A DNA stretch of 64,000 nt from RGIG995 sp045603745 (GTDB taxonomy: Bacteria > Bacillota > Clostridia > Oscillospirales > UBA644): assembly GCA_045603745.1 (NCBI GenBank), contig JAZUMQ010000049.1, forward strand, positions 1 to 64,000. The letters are read 5' to 3'. Shown here piece by piece: positions 24,438-33,276 of the stretch. The notes under the pieces are model-generated. The model saw only the letters and a list, made by a program, of their open reading frames with translations. It did not search any database and was not told the DNA's origin. Position 1 is the stretch's first letter, and each line of letters opens with the position of its first letter. A program made the position numbers and the translations under genes.

Positions 24438-26030
24438 TTAAGATTTCTTAAAAGTTTTCCGTATTTCACAAATTGTGACCAGTTTTATTAGAAAAATTAG
24501 TGCAATATAAACAATGATTCCGACGATTATTTCGGGGAAAATTGCCCAACGGGTGGTGGCAAAATTTCCCAATGCCAAAATTGTAAGTTTTACGGCACCG
24601 TAACAACCGGCGGCACAGACCAAGGGCTTGAGGAAAATATCGCGGAATTTCGGGATATACCCCAAGTATTTTCGGATAAAAAACAGGTTCATGAGAAGAA
24701 CAATGGGGTATGCGATATTGGTAGAAAGAGGGGCTCCGTAAATATTGATCTGAGGGAAAGTAACCATGATAAACGTGGTGATCGTTTTGATCAGCGAACC
24801 CACCGCAACGGAGACGACAGACATATGCGCCTTTCCTACCGATTGCAAAATTGAAGCGGTGACGTTGGTAATTCCCACCGAAACAAGCGCAATCGAAATA
24901 ATGGAAAGCAAGTTGGTGGCAATTTCAATATTCGCTTCGGATTGTGCTCCGTAAAACAGTCGTACCGCCCCTTCCGAAACGGCGCTGAGACCAAATCCAC
25001 ACCCAAAGGCTAAGATGGAAGCGTACTTTAACGCTTTGTCCAAGGTGGTACGAATTCCGTCCTTGTCGTTGCGGGCATATGCCATGGAAATGGAAGGAAC
25101 AAGACTGGTTCCAATGGACGTAATCAAAAAAGAAGGCAGATTGTAAATAGGAAGAGCCATACTGCCGTAACAACCCCAGCGAACGTTTGCTTGGGAAATG
25201 TCGAGATAGATTTTCATTCGGTTGACAACGAAGAAAGAATCGACGGCACTCATCAGCGTAGAAGTCACCGATGAGATCATAATGGGAAAGGTAATGGAAA
25301 GAAAATCCTTGGTCAAAACCTTTCGGGAGGTGGGCGCCTCGGCAGGAACACCGAATTCGGCAGATAAACGATAAGAATCGCCCCGCAGAAGGTATCGCAA
25401 CAACATAAAGACCGAGGAAACCACGGTTCCCAAGGTAACACCTGCCATAGCGCCGCCTACCACAACAGGAGAAGGAAAGCCTTGCAAGTGAAGAATCAGT
25501 GCAATCCCATAGCCGGCAACCAATTTAAAGGTTGCTTCGATGACGTTGGACCAGGCGGTAGGTACCATATTATTGTGTCCCTGAAAAAAGCCACGGAACA
25601 CCGCAACGGCAGAAATAAAGAACACCGCGGGCATGATTGCCAAAACGCAATAGTACGCCTCATCGGAATTCATCAACCGCGCCAAGGGACGGGCAAAAAG
25701 GATTCCTAAAAGGGAGAGAGTTGCGCCAAGAACCACGAAGATCGACGCGGCAATTTTCAAAACGGAAGAAATATCTTTATACTTCTTCGTCGCAATGGAA
25801 CGGGCCACCATAGTGGAAATACCCGTGGGAATTCCGGCAGTTGCCAAGGCAAGAAGAAAATTGTAAATCGAATACGCCGAACCGAAATATCCCATGGCTT
25901 CCGGCCCAACCAGGTTCGTCAGGGGAATCTTAAATACCGCCCCACACAACTTGGAAAGAAAACCGGAAAGGGACAATACCATTGCCCCGATCAAAAACCC
26001 CTTACGAGGCTGTTTTACGTTTTTGGTCAT
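24438..26030 (-). CDS. SpoVB-type polysaccharide/lipid flippase (MOP superfamily)
   Basis: The 530-residue protein has about 14 hydrophobic helices and the start GFLIGAMVLSLSGFLSKLCGAVFKIPL typical of SpoVB/YtgP proteins. They belong to the same superfamily as the MurJ lipid II flippases. In Bacillus SpoVB acts in spore cortex synthesis. Whether this copy serves sporulation or vegetative wall growth cannot be told from sequence. It overlaps mtnN by 4 nt (ATGA). Confidence 0.88.
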   Translation of the reverse strand: MTKNVKQPRKGFLIGAMVLSLSGFLSKLCGAVFKIPLTNLVGPEAMGYFGSAYSIYNFLLALATAGIPTGISTMVARSIATKKYKDISSVLKIAASIFVVLGATLSLLGILFARPLARLMNSDEAYYCVLAIMPAVFFISAVAVFRGFFQGHNNMVPTAWSNVIEATFKLVAGYGIALILHLQGFPSPVVVGGAMAGVTLGTVVSSVFMLLRYLLRGDSYRLSAEFGVPAEAPTSRKVLTKDFLSITFPIMISSVTSTLMSAVDSFFVVNRMKIYLDISQANVRWGCYGSMALPIYNLPSFLITSIGTSLVPSISMAYARNDKDGIRTTLDKALKYASILAFGCGFGLSAVSEGAVRLFYGAQSEANIEIATNLLSIISIALVSVGITNVTASILQSVGKAHMSVVSVAVGSLIKTITTFIMVTFPQINIYGAPLSTNIAYPIVLLMNLFFIRKYLGYIPKFRDIFLKPLVCAAGCYGAVKLTILALGNFATTRWAIFPEIIVGIIVYIALIFLIKLVTICEIRKTFKKS

Positions 26031-26704
26031 ACCAAACCCTCAAAATAAGCGACGATAATTTTCTCGGTCTCTTCGACGGCAGAAACTAAAAACGTGGGAA
26101 AATCCACCTCAGACTGCTCGTTAGCATTGTCGGAAATTGCCCGCAGAACCCCGCAGGGAATTCCGGCTGCAGCACAGACCTGAGCCACGGCGCCTCCTTC
26201 CATTTCACAGGCTAAGGCATCGTAGTGATCCCGAATTCGGGACGCGGTGACAGAGTCTCCCACAAAGCGGTCTCCGGTAGCGATTCGCCCCAAAGACAAC
26301 CGTTCTTCCGGCAAAACGGAACGGGCAGCAGTCATAAGGGCATGGGAAATCGTTTCGTCACAGGGAGAAATCAGCCCGTCGTCTTCCCCGATGGCGGTTA
26401 AATCAAAATCGTACTGAATTGTATCGGTACCGATTACTACGTGTCCGGTCACAATTCCTTTTCCCACTCCGCCGGCAACCCCAACGTTAATAATGGCTTT
26501 GGGAGAGTAACGAAGAATAGCAGTTTGGGTACAAAGAGCGGCATTGACCTTCCCCACACCGCATTTTACCACGGTTACAGGCTGTCCACAAAGAAGGCCG
26601 GAAGAAAAGGTGAGATTTCCCACCGTTTCATCGGTACGGTCTTGAAGCATGGCACGAAACCCTTGCGCCTCCGAATCCATGGCGCAAATCAAAAGATGGC
26701 TCAA
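26027..26704 (-). CDS. mtnN: 5'-methylthioadenosine/S-adenosylhomocysteine nucleosidase
   Basis: The 225-residue enzyme hydrolyses MTA and SAH (and often 5'-deoxyadenosine) to adenine and a thio-sugar, clearing inhibitory SAM by-products. Key features are AMDSEAQGF at the N-terminus (catalytic Glu), INVGVAGGVGKG, GDRFVGDS, the substrate-binding CEMEGGAVAQVC and catalytic Asp in LRAISDNAN. Length agrees with MtnN. It overlaps both neighbours by 4 nt and sits in the operon coiled-coil protein-mtnN-flippase. Confidence 0.9.
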   Translation of the reverse strand: MSHLLICAMDSEAQGFRAMLQDRTDETVGNLTFSSGLLCGQPVTVVKCGVGKVNAALCTQTAILRYSPKAIINVGVAGGVGKGIVTGHVVIGTDTIQYDFDLTAIGEDDGLISPCDETISHALMTAARSVLPEERLSLGRIATGDRFVGDSVTASRIRDHYDALACEMEGGAVAQVCAAAGIPCGVLRAISDNANEQSEVDFPTFLVSAVEETEKIIVAYFEGLV

Positions 26705-26976
26705 AGCTCCTCCTTCAGAGCCGAAATGCTCTGCTTCAGATCATTGATCTCATTATAAATTTTTTGCATATCTTCATTCATCGAAAGTTCACCCGCGTCC
26801 ATCACGTCACAGGCAAGTTTCCCCAAACGACGGTATTTCCGGGCAAGAGCGTTTTTCAACTCGGCAATCTTCCATTTGACCCGGGCAATTTCCGCCAAGT
26901 CAAGGGCAGTCTCCCCTGCCTTACGCAAAACCTGTTTTCCGGTAGTGACGGCATTGTCAAAAATTTCGTTATTCAT
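26701..26976 (-). CDS. Small coiled-coil protein of unknown function
   Basis: The 91-residue helical protein has repeated charged heptads (LDLAEIARVKWKIAELKNALARKYRRLG, ending NEINDLKQSISALKEEL; both segments quoted in part). No membrane segment or named domain is visible. ATG 26976 is chosen because AGGAGG lies nine bases upstream; a longer frame to 27030 lacks a ribosome site. The stop overlaps mtnN (ATGA). Similar short helical proteins are frequent in Clostridia without known role. Confidence 0.75.
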   Translation of the reverse strand: MNNEIFDNAVTTGKQVLRKAGETALDLAEIARVKWKIAELKNALARKYRRLGKLACDVMDAGELSMNEDMQKIYNEINDLKQSISALKEEL

Positions 26977-27079
26977 AAAATACCTCCTGTCTGCAAAAAA
27001 AGGTCGAAAAGTTTTTCCCGACTTGGGCATTCCTTCGCGGTTTTTCGCAGAAATTATCAGTTATAATATATTCGATGTT

Positions 27080-27697
27080 TTACTTCTCCGTTTCTTCCTT
27101 AACTTGGCCGCCCGGTTCGGACGGTCCTTTTTTTTCGGACGGAAAAAGTTCATCGTATTTCGCACGGATACGCAGAAGATCGGCATAGGCGTCCCGCTTG
27201 AGATTCTCGTTGCGCAACAATGCGGCGGGGTGGAAGGTTGCGATTAACCAAAATCCTTTTCGCTCATACCAAACCCCATGAGAGCGCATAATGGAAAAAG
27301 ACGGATCGATCAACGTCGTTGCGGCGACCTTGCCAAGGCAAACAATAATTTTTGGGCGGATCAGCTTGGTCTGCGCCCGTAAATATGGCATACACGCCTG
27401 GCGTTCTTCCGGCAAGGGATCTCGATTATGAGGCGGGCGGCATTTGACGATGTTTGCGATATAAACGTTTTCTTGCCTGCTCATACCGATGCAAGAAAGC
27501 ATTTTGTCCAACAAAATCCCCGCCTTGCCGACAAAGGGCTCTCCCTTCAGATCCTCTTGTTCCCCCGGACCTTCTCCGACGAACAGAATATCTGCAGAAG
27601 GGTTTCCCACACCGAACACCATATTGGCACGAGACTGCCCCAAAGGACAACGGTGACAAGTATCACAGGCGGCGCGCAAAGTTTCCCAATCGGTCAA
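27080..27697 (-). CDS. udg: Type-4 uracil-DNA glycosylase (Fe-S family)
   Basis: The 205-residue enzyme removes uracil from DNA to start base-excision repair. Four Cys that could bind the 4Fe-4S cluster are seen in CDTCHRCPLG at the N-terminus, then in IVKCRPP and QACMPYLRAQ. Motif A is GEGPGEQEDLKGEPFVGKAG (about residues 41-60) and motif B is TFHPAALLRN. The acidic/basic tail after residue 190 is not conserved. It is a stand-alone gene. Confidence 0.92.
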   Translation of the reverse strand: MTDWETLRAACDTCHRCPLGQSRANMVFGVGNPSADILFVGEGPGEQEDLKGEPFVGKAGILLDKMLSCIGMSRQENVYIANIVKCRPPHNRDPLPEERQACMPYLRAQTKLIRPKIIVCLGKVAATTLIDPSFSIMRSHGVWYERKGFWLIATFHPAALLRNENLKRDAYADLLRIRAKYDELFPSEKKGPSEPGGQVKEETEK

Positions 27698-27820
27698 GAA
27701 AATCCTTCCTTCCGTTTAAGATATGCATTCCCGTCCGACGGTATGCGAAAAAAGAGAGCGATATGCTATTTTAAACTTTCTATAGGAAAAGAATAAGAGC
27801 AGAACAATATTTTAATTGTC

Positions 27821-28083
27821 TCAAGCCCAGAACATATCGCCTTTTTCCTCAAAGGTAATGGCATTTTTCAAAACAGACATTGCCTTACGCAACCCTTCTT
27901 TGGGAGACATAAGAGCATCTTCATGTTCAATACTCATAACGTAATCGTAGTCGATAGTGCGAAGGGCAAAAACAATATCTTTCCAATATTTTTCGTCGTT
28001 ACCTTATCCGACCGAACGGAAACGCCAACCGCGCCCGGCAATATCGCCATAATGTTTGGTATTCAAAACACCTAATTTCATGA
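27821..28083 (-). pseudogene. Remnant of a sugar-phosphate isomerase/epimerase (TIM-barrel) gene
   Basis: Reading the minus strand from about 28083 gives the C-terminal part of a xylose-isomerase-like TIM-barrel protein: GVLNTKHYGDIAGRGWRFRSVG, stop, GNDEKYWKDIVFALRTIDYDYV and MSIEHEDALMSPKEGLRKAM (given as separate runs). Intact relatives have VGYG where this has VG-stop-G, so one TAA replaces a Tyr codon. About 190 codons upstream are missing; the cyclophilin stop lies just before. The fragment ends at TGA 27821-27823. It is a decayed, truncated gene, not a sequencing shift, because the frame is kept on both sides of the stop. Confidence 0.85.
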
Positions 28084-28089
28084 GGACGT

Positions 28090-28674
28090 TTAATATTCCA
28101 CTACATCAACAGAGACGATGGATACGTCTTCCAAGGGTTTGTCGCTACCGTTCCGAGGAACGTTACAAATGGCGTCAACAATGTCCATACCTTCATAAAC
28201 CTGACCGAAAACAGTATGACGGAAATCCAGCCAAGGAGTCCCACCCAATTCGGCATATTCGTTGGCAATATCTTCCGGATAAACCTGGCGAACCTGTTGC
28301 ATCATACGGGGATCGACGGAAGAAGCCTGAACGATAAAGAACTGACTTCCGTTGGTATTCGGACCGCTGTTTGCCATAGAAAGAGCACCGCGTAAATTGA
28401 ACAATTCCCGAGAAAACTCATCGGGGAACGGTCTTCCCCAAATACTTTCGCCGCCCATTCCGGTTCCGGTAGGGTCTCCGCCTTGGATCATAAAATCGGG
28501 AATGACGCGATGGAAGATGATTCCGTTATAGTATCCGTTTTTCGCGTGAGTCAGAAAATTTTCTACGGTTTTGGGGGCTTGTTCGGGGAAAAATTTCACC
28601 GAAATATCTCCCATCGTAGTATGAATTCGAGCAATGGTTTCTCCAGCGACAGGGAGAGAAGTTTGATGGTTCAT
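28090..28674 (-). CDS. Cyclophilin-type peptidyl-prolyl cis-trans isomerase
   Basis: The 194-residue protein catalyses prolyl isomerisation in protein folding. Cyclophilin landmarks are TVENFLTHAKNGYYNGIIFHR, the catalytic Arg with FMIQGGDPTGTGMGG, and LSMANSGPNTNGSQFFI. No signal peptide is seen, so it is cytoplasmic. The C-terminal part has an insertion (MMQQVRQVYPEDIANEYAEL) relative to minimal bacterial PpiB. AAGGAGAATCCTT precedes the ATG. Confidence 0.93.
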   Translation of the reverse strand: MNHQTSLPVAGETIARIHTTMGDISVKFFPEQAPKTVENFLTHAKNGYYNGIIFHRVIPDFMIQGGDPTGTGMGGESIWGRPFPDEFSRELFNLRGALSMANSGPNTNGSQFFIVQASSVDPRMMQQVRQVYPEDIANEYAELGGTPWLDFRHTVFGQVYEGMDIVDAICNVPRNGSDKPLEDVSIVSVDVVEY

Positions 28675-28685
28675 AAGGATTCTCC

Positions 28686-29120
28686 TTAGTAATAAAATTC
28701 ATTCATAATGTTGTTAAGATACGTAAAAACCGTTTCGGCATTGACACCGATAATCAGCCATAAAATCAAAGAAATTCCCAAAGCAACGGAAGAAAGAATG
28801 ATTCCGAGAGAACGCAATCTCCGGAATTTTTTCGTTTTTCCGCAAACACAAAGAATCAGCGCCGCCAGTTGCAAGGGCGACGTCATAAGAGTAGCAACCC
28901 CCATCAAGGATAAAACAAATCCGGCAATCGCTATGCGGTCGGATTTTGGATCTTCTGAATCTTTTTGAGGTGGCAAACCCGGTTCCGGCTGGGGGATCGA
29001 GGATACAACAGAGGACGCGGGGGATTTGGGAAGATCAAATTTGGGAAAATAAACGCCGCAAATTTCACAACGTTCGGACGCATCGGCGTTAGAACAGCCG
29101 CAGACAGAACAAGTTTTCAT
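28686..29120 (-). CDS. Zinc-ribbon membrane protein of unknown function
   Basis: The 144-residue protein begins with a zinc ribbon CSVCGCSNADASERCEICG, a Pro/Ser linker and then three hydrophobic helices (IAIAGFVLSLMGVATLM, LQLAALILCVCG, ILSSVALGISLILWLIIG), resembling DUF4190-type proteins. ATG 29120 has GTGAGG six bases upstream; a GTG four codons earlier overlaps the VanY gene stop. Function is not known. Confidence 0.7.
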   Translation of the reverse strand: MKTCSVCGCSNADASERCEICGVYFPKFDLPKSPASSVVSSIPQPEPGLPPQKDSEDPKSDRIAIAGFVLSLMGVATLMTSPLQLAALILCVCGKTKKFRRLRSLGIILSSVALGISLILWLIIGVNAETVFTYLNNIMNEFYY

Positions 29121-29128
29121 GGTATGCC

Positions 29129-29992
29129 TCACTTTGTTTCGAGAGATTGGACGTACTGTTTCAGGTAGTCAAGTTGCGTTTGAAGATAATCCCGGTATTC
29201 GTTCAGCGTCCACTGTTCCTCCTGCATTTCCTTAGCGGCCTCGACCCCTACGTAGCGGTAATGAACGGTATTGGCTTCTTTTCCGGTCTGCTCTTCCTCC
29301 CCGGCGGGGTAGCTGAGGATAAAGCCGTATTTATATATGGTGTCGGTCAAAAACTCTTCAAACGTACGTCCGTCCGATCCGAGAAGGGTCATTTCCTTTT
29401 TGGAAAAATCTACGGCAAACCCCAGTTGGTGTTCCGAACAGTTTACGGAACCAACGGAAGAGGCTGCCATCGAGCGCGCCTTTTCCGCGGGATAACCGGC
29501 GTTCATAAAGCCTTCAACGGCGTCGTCGTATGCCTTTTTCTGCTGTTTTTCGGTACGATAAGCGGCAGTAACCGAGGCAGCATGCCCGGCTTTATCGGCG
29601 GCGGCGAGAAATTCGTTGAATTTTGCAGCAGCCGTGGATTCCAACTTCAGCGTCTCATATCCGGTCAATAAGGTTAATTCCCCCACGTCATACCCTTCGG
29701 GAATAGGAGAAGATTCTCCGACAGACATCAGATAGGGAGAATCCAACAAGGTCTGAAAATTATTCATTTTCCCTTGTACTTCAGCGATGATAGAAGACAA
29801 CTGCTCGCGATCCGTGGTCTGCTGACTGTCGGTGCTTCCGGCAGTATGATTCACGTCGGAATCCCCTCCTTCAGAAGAAAAGAGATTTCCTGCCCCTAAA
29901 AAGCAAAAAGCAAAGATGGCTAAAGTTAAAACGGTCAAGACCGTCAACCCGATAATTGCAACGCGATTTTCCGTAAGTTTTTGTTCGTCCAT
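29129..29992 (-). CDS. D-alanyl-D-alanine carboxypeptidase, VanY/LAS family
   Basis: The 287-residue protein has an N-terminal membrane anchor (VAIIGLTVLTVLTLAIFAFCF), a Ser/Thr-rich spacer and a LAS metallopeptidase domain. The zinc site is SEHQLGFAVDF (S-x-H-x-x-G-x-A-x-D) and the late metal/catalytic segment is VHYRYVG. It should trim D-Ala from peptidoglycan stem peptides outside the cell. ATG 29992 is preceded by GGAGGGG; a longer upstream frame has no ribosome site. No vancomycin-resistance genes are near, so a housekeeping role is likely. Confidence 0.88.
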   Translation of the reverse strand: MDEQKLTENRVAIIGLTVLTVLTLAIFAFCFLGAGNLFSSEGGDSDVNHTAGSTDSQQTTDREQLSSIIAEVQGKMNNFQTLLDSPYLMSVGESSPIPEGYDVGELTLLTGYETLKLESTAAAKFNEFLAAADKAGHAASVTAAYRTEKQQKKAYDDAVEGFMNAGYPAEKARSMAASSVGSVNCSEHQLGFAVDFSKKEMTLLGSDGRTFEEFLTDTIYKYGFILSYPAGEEEQTGKEANTVHYRYVGVEAAKEMQEEQWTLNEYRDYLQTQLDYLKQYVQSLETK

Positions 29993-30138
29993 GAAATAAT
30001 CCCCTCCGGAGCGATCTCTCCGGTCATAATAGTTATAATAATTTATTATATCATAACATATTCTTCCTCGTTTGTCAAGGCAACAGGAAATTTTTTCAGA
30101 AAAGTGTCGAGGAGTTTTTTCAGTGCGTAAAAAACTAT

Positions 30139-30174
30139 AAAAATCTCCCCGAAACAAAATCTGCTTCGGGGAGA
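30139..30174 (-). terminator. Intrinsic terminator of serC-serA
   Basis: The perfect 10-bp stem TCTCCCCGAA/TTCGGGGAGA (30144-30153, 30165-30174) is followed on the minus strand by TTTTTA. It lies 30 nt past the serA stop. Confidence 0.9.
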
Positions 30175-30204
30175 AATTTTATGTTATCAAATAAATCTGC
30201 CGGG

Positions 30205-31368
30205 TCAGTGAATTACGCGAACGCGAATGACACCTTCCAAAGCTTTCATTGCCTCCACCGCATGTTCGGAGACGTGGGTATTGGTATCAATGATGGTATA
30301 AGCGTAATTGCCTTTGCTCTTGTTCAACAGGTTTTCAATATTGACCCCTTCGGCGGCAAGAAGCGTCGTCATCTGGGCAATCATGTTTTGTTGATTGAGG
30401 TGATGAATGGCGATTCGCATGGCACCGGCACGGGGGCAGGAGCAAGCGGGGTAGTTGACGCTGTTAACGATGTTGCCGTTTTCAATGTAGTCCACCAACT
30501 GCTTGGCAGCCATAACGGCACAGTTGTCTTCCGCTTCGGGGGTAGAAGCTCCGAGGTGGGGGATACAAACAATATTTTCCTCTCCGATGAGGGCATCGTT
30601 TGGGAAATCGGTCACGTAGCGAGAAACTTTACCGGACTTGGTAGCGGCAAGAATGGCGGCGTTATCGACCAATTCACCCCGAGCGGCGTTGATAATAACG
30701 ACACCGTCCTTCATCTTGGCGATCATGTCGTCGTTAATGAATCCTTTGTTATCCTTCAACAGAGGAACGTGCAGGGTGATATAATCGGAAGTTTTGATCA
30801 GTGTATCCAGATCGTTAACCCGAACCACGTGGCGGGACATAGACAAAGCGCTTTCGACGGACAGATAAGGGTCATAACCGACGACTTCCATACCAAGAGC
30901 GATGGCTGCGTTGGCAACGCGAGCTCCGATGGCACCAAGACCGATGATTCCCAGAGTTTTTCCGGTAATTTCGGGGCCGACAAACTGGCTCTTTCCTTTT
31001 TCTACCAATTTACCGACTTCGTCGCCCTTCCCTTTCAGGGTTTTGACCCAATCCATAGATTCGGCAATTTTCCGAGAACCGAGAAGAAGGGCAGCCATGA
31101 CCAATTCCTTTACGGCGTTGGCATTCGCACCGGGGGTGTTGAATACAACGACACCCTGTTCCGCATATTTATCACAGGGAATGTTGTTGGTACCGGCACC
31201 GGCTCGGGCAACGGCGATTACGTCGGCGGGAAGATCGTATTCGTGCATATTAAAGGAACGCAGCATAATCCCAACAGGATTTGCAACGTCGCTTCCTACG
31301 GTATAAGTATCGTCAAAAGCCACGTCAGCCTTAGGGCTGATGGCGTTGAGTGTAAGGATATTTTTCAT
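30205..31368 (-). CDS. serA: D-3-phosphoglycerate dehydrogenase
   Basis: The 387-residue enzyme oxidises 3-phosphoglycerate to 3-phosphohydroxypyruvate, the first step of serine synthesis. Rossmann motif GLGAIGARVANAA (about residues 145-157) and the HLGASTPEAEDNC loop with the catalytic His are visible; Arg and Glu of the triad lie in NAARGELVD and nearby. A C-terminal ACT domain (about 310-387) suggests serine feedback. It starts 3 nt after the serC stop. No serB is near. Confidence 0.93.
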   Translation of the reverse strand: MKNILTLNAISPKADVAFDDTYTVGSDVANPVGIMLRSFNMHEYDLPADVIAVARAGAGTNNIPCDKYAEQGVVVFNTPGANANAVKELVMAALLLGSRKIAESMDWVKTLKGKGDEVGKLVEKGKSQFVGPEITGKTLGIIGLGAIGARVANAAIALGMEVVGYDPYLSVESALSMSRHVVRVNDLDTLIKTSDYITLHVPLLKDNKGFINDDMIAKMKDGVVIINAARGELVDNAAILAATKSGKVSRYVTDFPNDALIGEENIVCIPHLGASTPEAEDNCAVMAAKQLVDYIENGNIVNSVNYPACSCPRAGAMRIAIHHLNQQNMIAQMTTLLAAEGVNIENLLNKSKGNYAYTIIDTNTHVSEHAVEAMKALEGVIRVRVIH

Positions 31369-31371
31369 GGT

Positions 31372-32448
31372 TTATTTGTTCTCCATTTCAAATTTCTTCA
31401 TAAACTCAATGAGGGCTTTGACCCCATCAACGGGCATAGAATTGTAAATGGAAGCCCGCATACCGCCGACAAGACGGTGTCCCTTCAAAGAAACCAGACC
31501 GGCGGCGGCGGCTTCTTTGACGAACTTAGCGTCCATTTCTTCCGAACCCGTGACAAAAGGAACGTTCATAATCGAACGGTCTTTCACCTCAACAGGGTTG
31601 GTATAGAAAGAGGAATTGTCGATAAAATCATAAAGAAGACCGGCTTTGTATTCGTTGATCTTCTGCATTTCCGCAACACCGCCCATTTTCTTCAGCCAAC
31701 GGAACATGAGCATAGACATGTAAATACCGTAACAGGGAGGCGTGTTGTACAGGCTGTTTTCCTTAGCCTGAACGGAATATTTCAGCATGGTGGGGCAGCA
31801 AGCCAAGGGCTCCTGATCGTCCACCAGGTCCTTGCGAACGATAACCAAGGTTACTCCGGCAGGGGCAATATTTTTCTGAGCACCGGCGTAAATGACACCG
31901 AATTTGGAAACGTCCACGGGTTCGCTGAGGATATTGGAACTCATATCAGCAACCAAACAATCCACTTCGGGGAACTTATTATATTTTGTTCCGAAGATGG
32001 TATTATTGGACGTAATATGAACGTAATCGATTCCGTCACGGAAGGAAATCTTATCTACGTCGGGAATGTAGGTAAAATTCTTGTCCTTAGAAGAGGCGGC
32101 GATTGCAGCATCACCGTAAATTGTAGCCTCTTTTTGGGCCTTCCCCGCAAAGTTACCGGTTACGATGTAATCGGCCTTCTTGTTCTTCATCAGATTCAGA
32201 GGAACGGCGGCAAACTGCTGGCTTGCACCGCCCTGAACGAACAGGACGTAATAGTTGTCAGGGATATTCATCAATTCACGGAGTAATGACTGCGCTTCAT
32301 CGTTCACTGCCTGAAAGGGTTTAGATCGGTGAGACATCTCCACGACGCTCATTCCGGTGCCGTTGTAGTCCAGCATTTCTTTCTGGCACTGCTCCAGCAC
32401 TTCGAGAGGAAGGGTAGAAGGTCCGGCTGCGAAATTGTAAACTCTCAT
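31372..32448 (-). CDS. serC: Phosphoserine aminotransferase
   Basis: The 358-residue PLP enzyme converts 3-phosphohydroxypyruvate and glutamate to phosphoserine. The family start RVYNFAAGPSTLPLEVLEQ and the EMSHRSKPF phosphate-binding region are present, and the PLP lysine is in IYAGAQKNIAPAGVTLV. ATG 32448 has AGGAGAAATG upstream; the frame extends to 32520 but that part overlaps the promoter. It forms an operon with serA. Confidence 0.95.
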   Translation of the reverse strand: MRVYNFAAGPSTLPLEVLEQCQKEMLDYNGTGMSVVEMSHRSKPFQAVNDEAQSLLRELMNIPDNYYVLFVQGGASQQFAAVPLNLMKNKKADYIVTGNFAGKAQKEATIYGDAAIAASSKDKNFTYIPDVDKISFRDGIDYVHITSNNTIFGTKYNKFPEVDCLVADMSSNILSEPVDVSKFGVIYAGAQKNIAPAGVTLVIVRKDLVDDQEPLACCPTMLKYSVQAKENSLYNTPPCYGIYMSMLMFRWLKKMGGVAEMQKINEYKAGLLYDFIDNSSFYTNPVEVKDRSIMNVPFVTGSEEMDAKFVKEAAAAGLVSLKGHRLVGGMRASIYNSMPVDGVKALIEFMKKFEMENK

Positions 32449-32491
32449 ATCATTTCTCCTTTTCTGCCTTGCGGCAATCAATAATAGATTG

Positions 32492-32520
32492 ATTATACAC
32501 CCAAATGCAAAAAAATGCAA
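32492..32520 (-). promoter_or_regulatory. Promoter of serC-serA
   Basis: On the minus strand TTGCAT (plus 32515-32520), a 17-nt spacer and TATAAT (plus 32492-32497) precede serC by about 45 nt. A small dyad CAATC/GATTG sits at the expected start point. Confidence 0.8.
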
Positions 32521-32705
32521 GTGGGTTGAGAGAAAAGTAATAATTTTGTAAAAATTAGGGCATTTTTCCGGAGAAAAGATGTATTTTTTTCATTCATTAT
32601 GCAAAAATTCTGCATTTTATATTTTTTTAACATCATTTTGAATTCGTATAAATTTCAATTTTATGTTATTATGATAACAAACAAATACCTAAGGAGATGG
32701 AAACA

Positions 32706-32900
32706 ATGAAAGGAAACTATTACCAACCTTTTTCTTTAAGAATTTCGGAAGAAATGCACTACAAACTTCGGGTCATCGCCGATGCACATAAGAGATCGGA
32801 AAATAAGGAAATCGAATTTGTATTGGGCGAATACATCAAACAATACGAGAAAGAACATGGGATTATTCCGGAAGAACCCATAACAGGTGACGAAACTTGA
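32706..32900 (+). CDS. Small ribbon-helix-helix (Arc-like) DNA-binding protein
   Basis: The 64-residue protein has a short beta strand (YQPFSLRISEEMHYKLRVIA) followed by two helices (HKRSENKEIEFVLGEYIKQYEKE), as in Arc/MetJ-type regulators. The ATG at 32706 lies nine bases after AAGGAG; the ATG at 32697 touches the ribosome site and is unlikely. It overlaps the next gene in TTGA. It may regulate its own operon or act with the membrane protein below. Confidence 0.7.
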   Translation: MKGNYYQPFSLRISEEMHYKLRVIADAHKRSENKEIEFVLGEYIKQYEKEHGIIPEEPITGDET

Positions 32901-33220
32901 GTCGCAAGTGGATTCAAAATGTTTGCATCGTTCTGGTCTTTTTCTTGGGATTTGTAACGGTAATTATCCTCGGCGCAAACCAAGGCACAAAAAACTTCAC
33001 CCCTGCAACCAATGGAATTCCACTGAGCGAAAAAATCTCTTGGGAAGACGCTCTGCCTGACCCTTCGGAAGATCCGACAGTATACGTAACAAAAAGCGGA
33101 ACGAAATATCATTTATCTTCCGACTGCTCCGGACTATCCCGGGCAAAGGAAATAATCGAAACGACCCGTTCTACCGCAATAGAAGAGGGAAAAGACCTTT
33201 GCAAGATCTGTGAAGAATAA
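32897..33220 (+). CDS. Membrane-anchored protein with C-terminal Cys/His zinc-binding-like motif
   Basis: The 107-residue product begins at TTG 32897, overlapping the upstream stop (TTGA). One membrane helix (CIVLVFFLGFVTVIILGA) precedes an outer segment with TVYVTKSGTKYHLSSDCSGL and a final CKICEE. The pattern YHxxxC...CxxC resembles small zinc-binding modules found at the ends of secreted nucleases, but no catalytic domain is present. Function unknown. Confidence 0.65.
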   Translation: MSRKWIQNVCIVLVFFLGFVTVIILGANQGTKNFTPATNGIPLSEKISWEDALPDPSEDPTVYVTKSGTKYHLSSDCSGLSRAKEIIETTRSTAIEEGKDLCKICEE

Positions 33221-33254
33221 CATCTCCCCTTCTTTGATATAAATAAAACACCAA

Positions 33255-33276
33255 GGGGGCAGAACCATCTGCCCCC
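33255..33276. terminator. Bidirectional terminator at the convergent junction
   Basis: A perfect 9-bp stem GGGGGCAGA/TCTGCCCCC with loop ACCA. On the minus strand it is followed by TTGGTGTTTTATTT and would end the micro-ORF RNA. On the plus side it follows the Cys/His protein gene, with a weaker T-tract. Confidence 0.75.

Noticed and set aside
29129..29992. VanY-type gene as vancomycin resistance
   Set aside because: No vanA/vanH/vanX or VanRS genes are nearby; LAS carboxypeptidases are common housekeeping enzymes.
30181..32286. 701-codon plus-strand frame opposite serA/serC
   Set aside because: It is antisense to two clear, conserved genes; its His/Gly/Asn-rich translation is typical of a codon-bias shadow.
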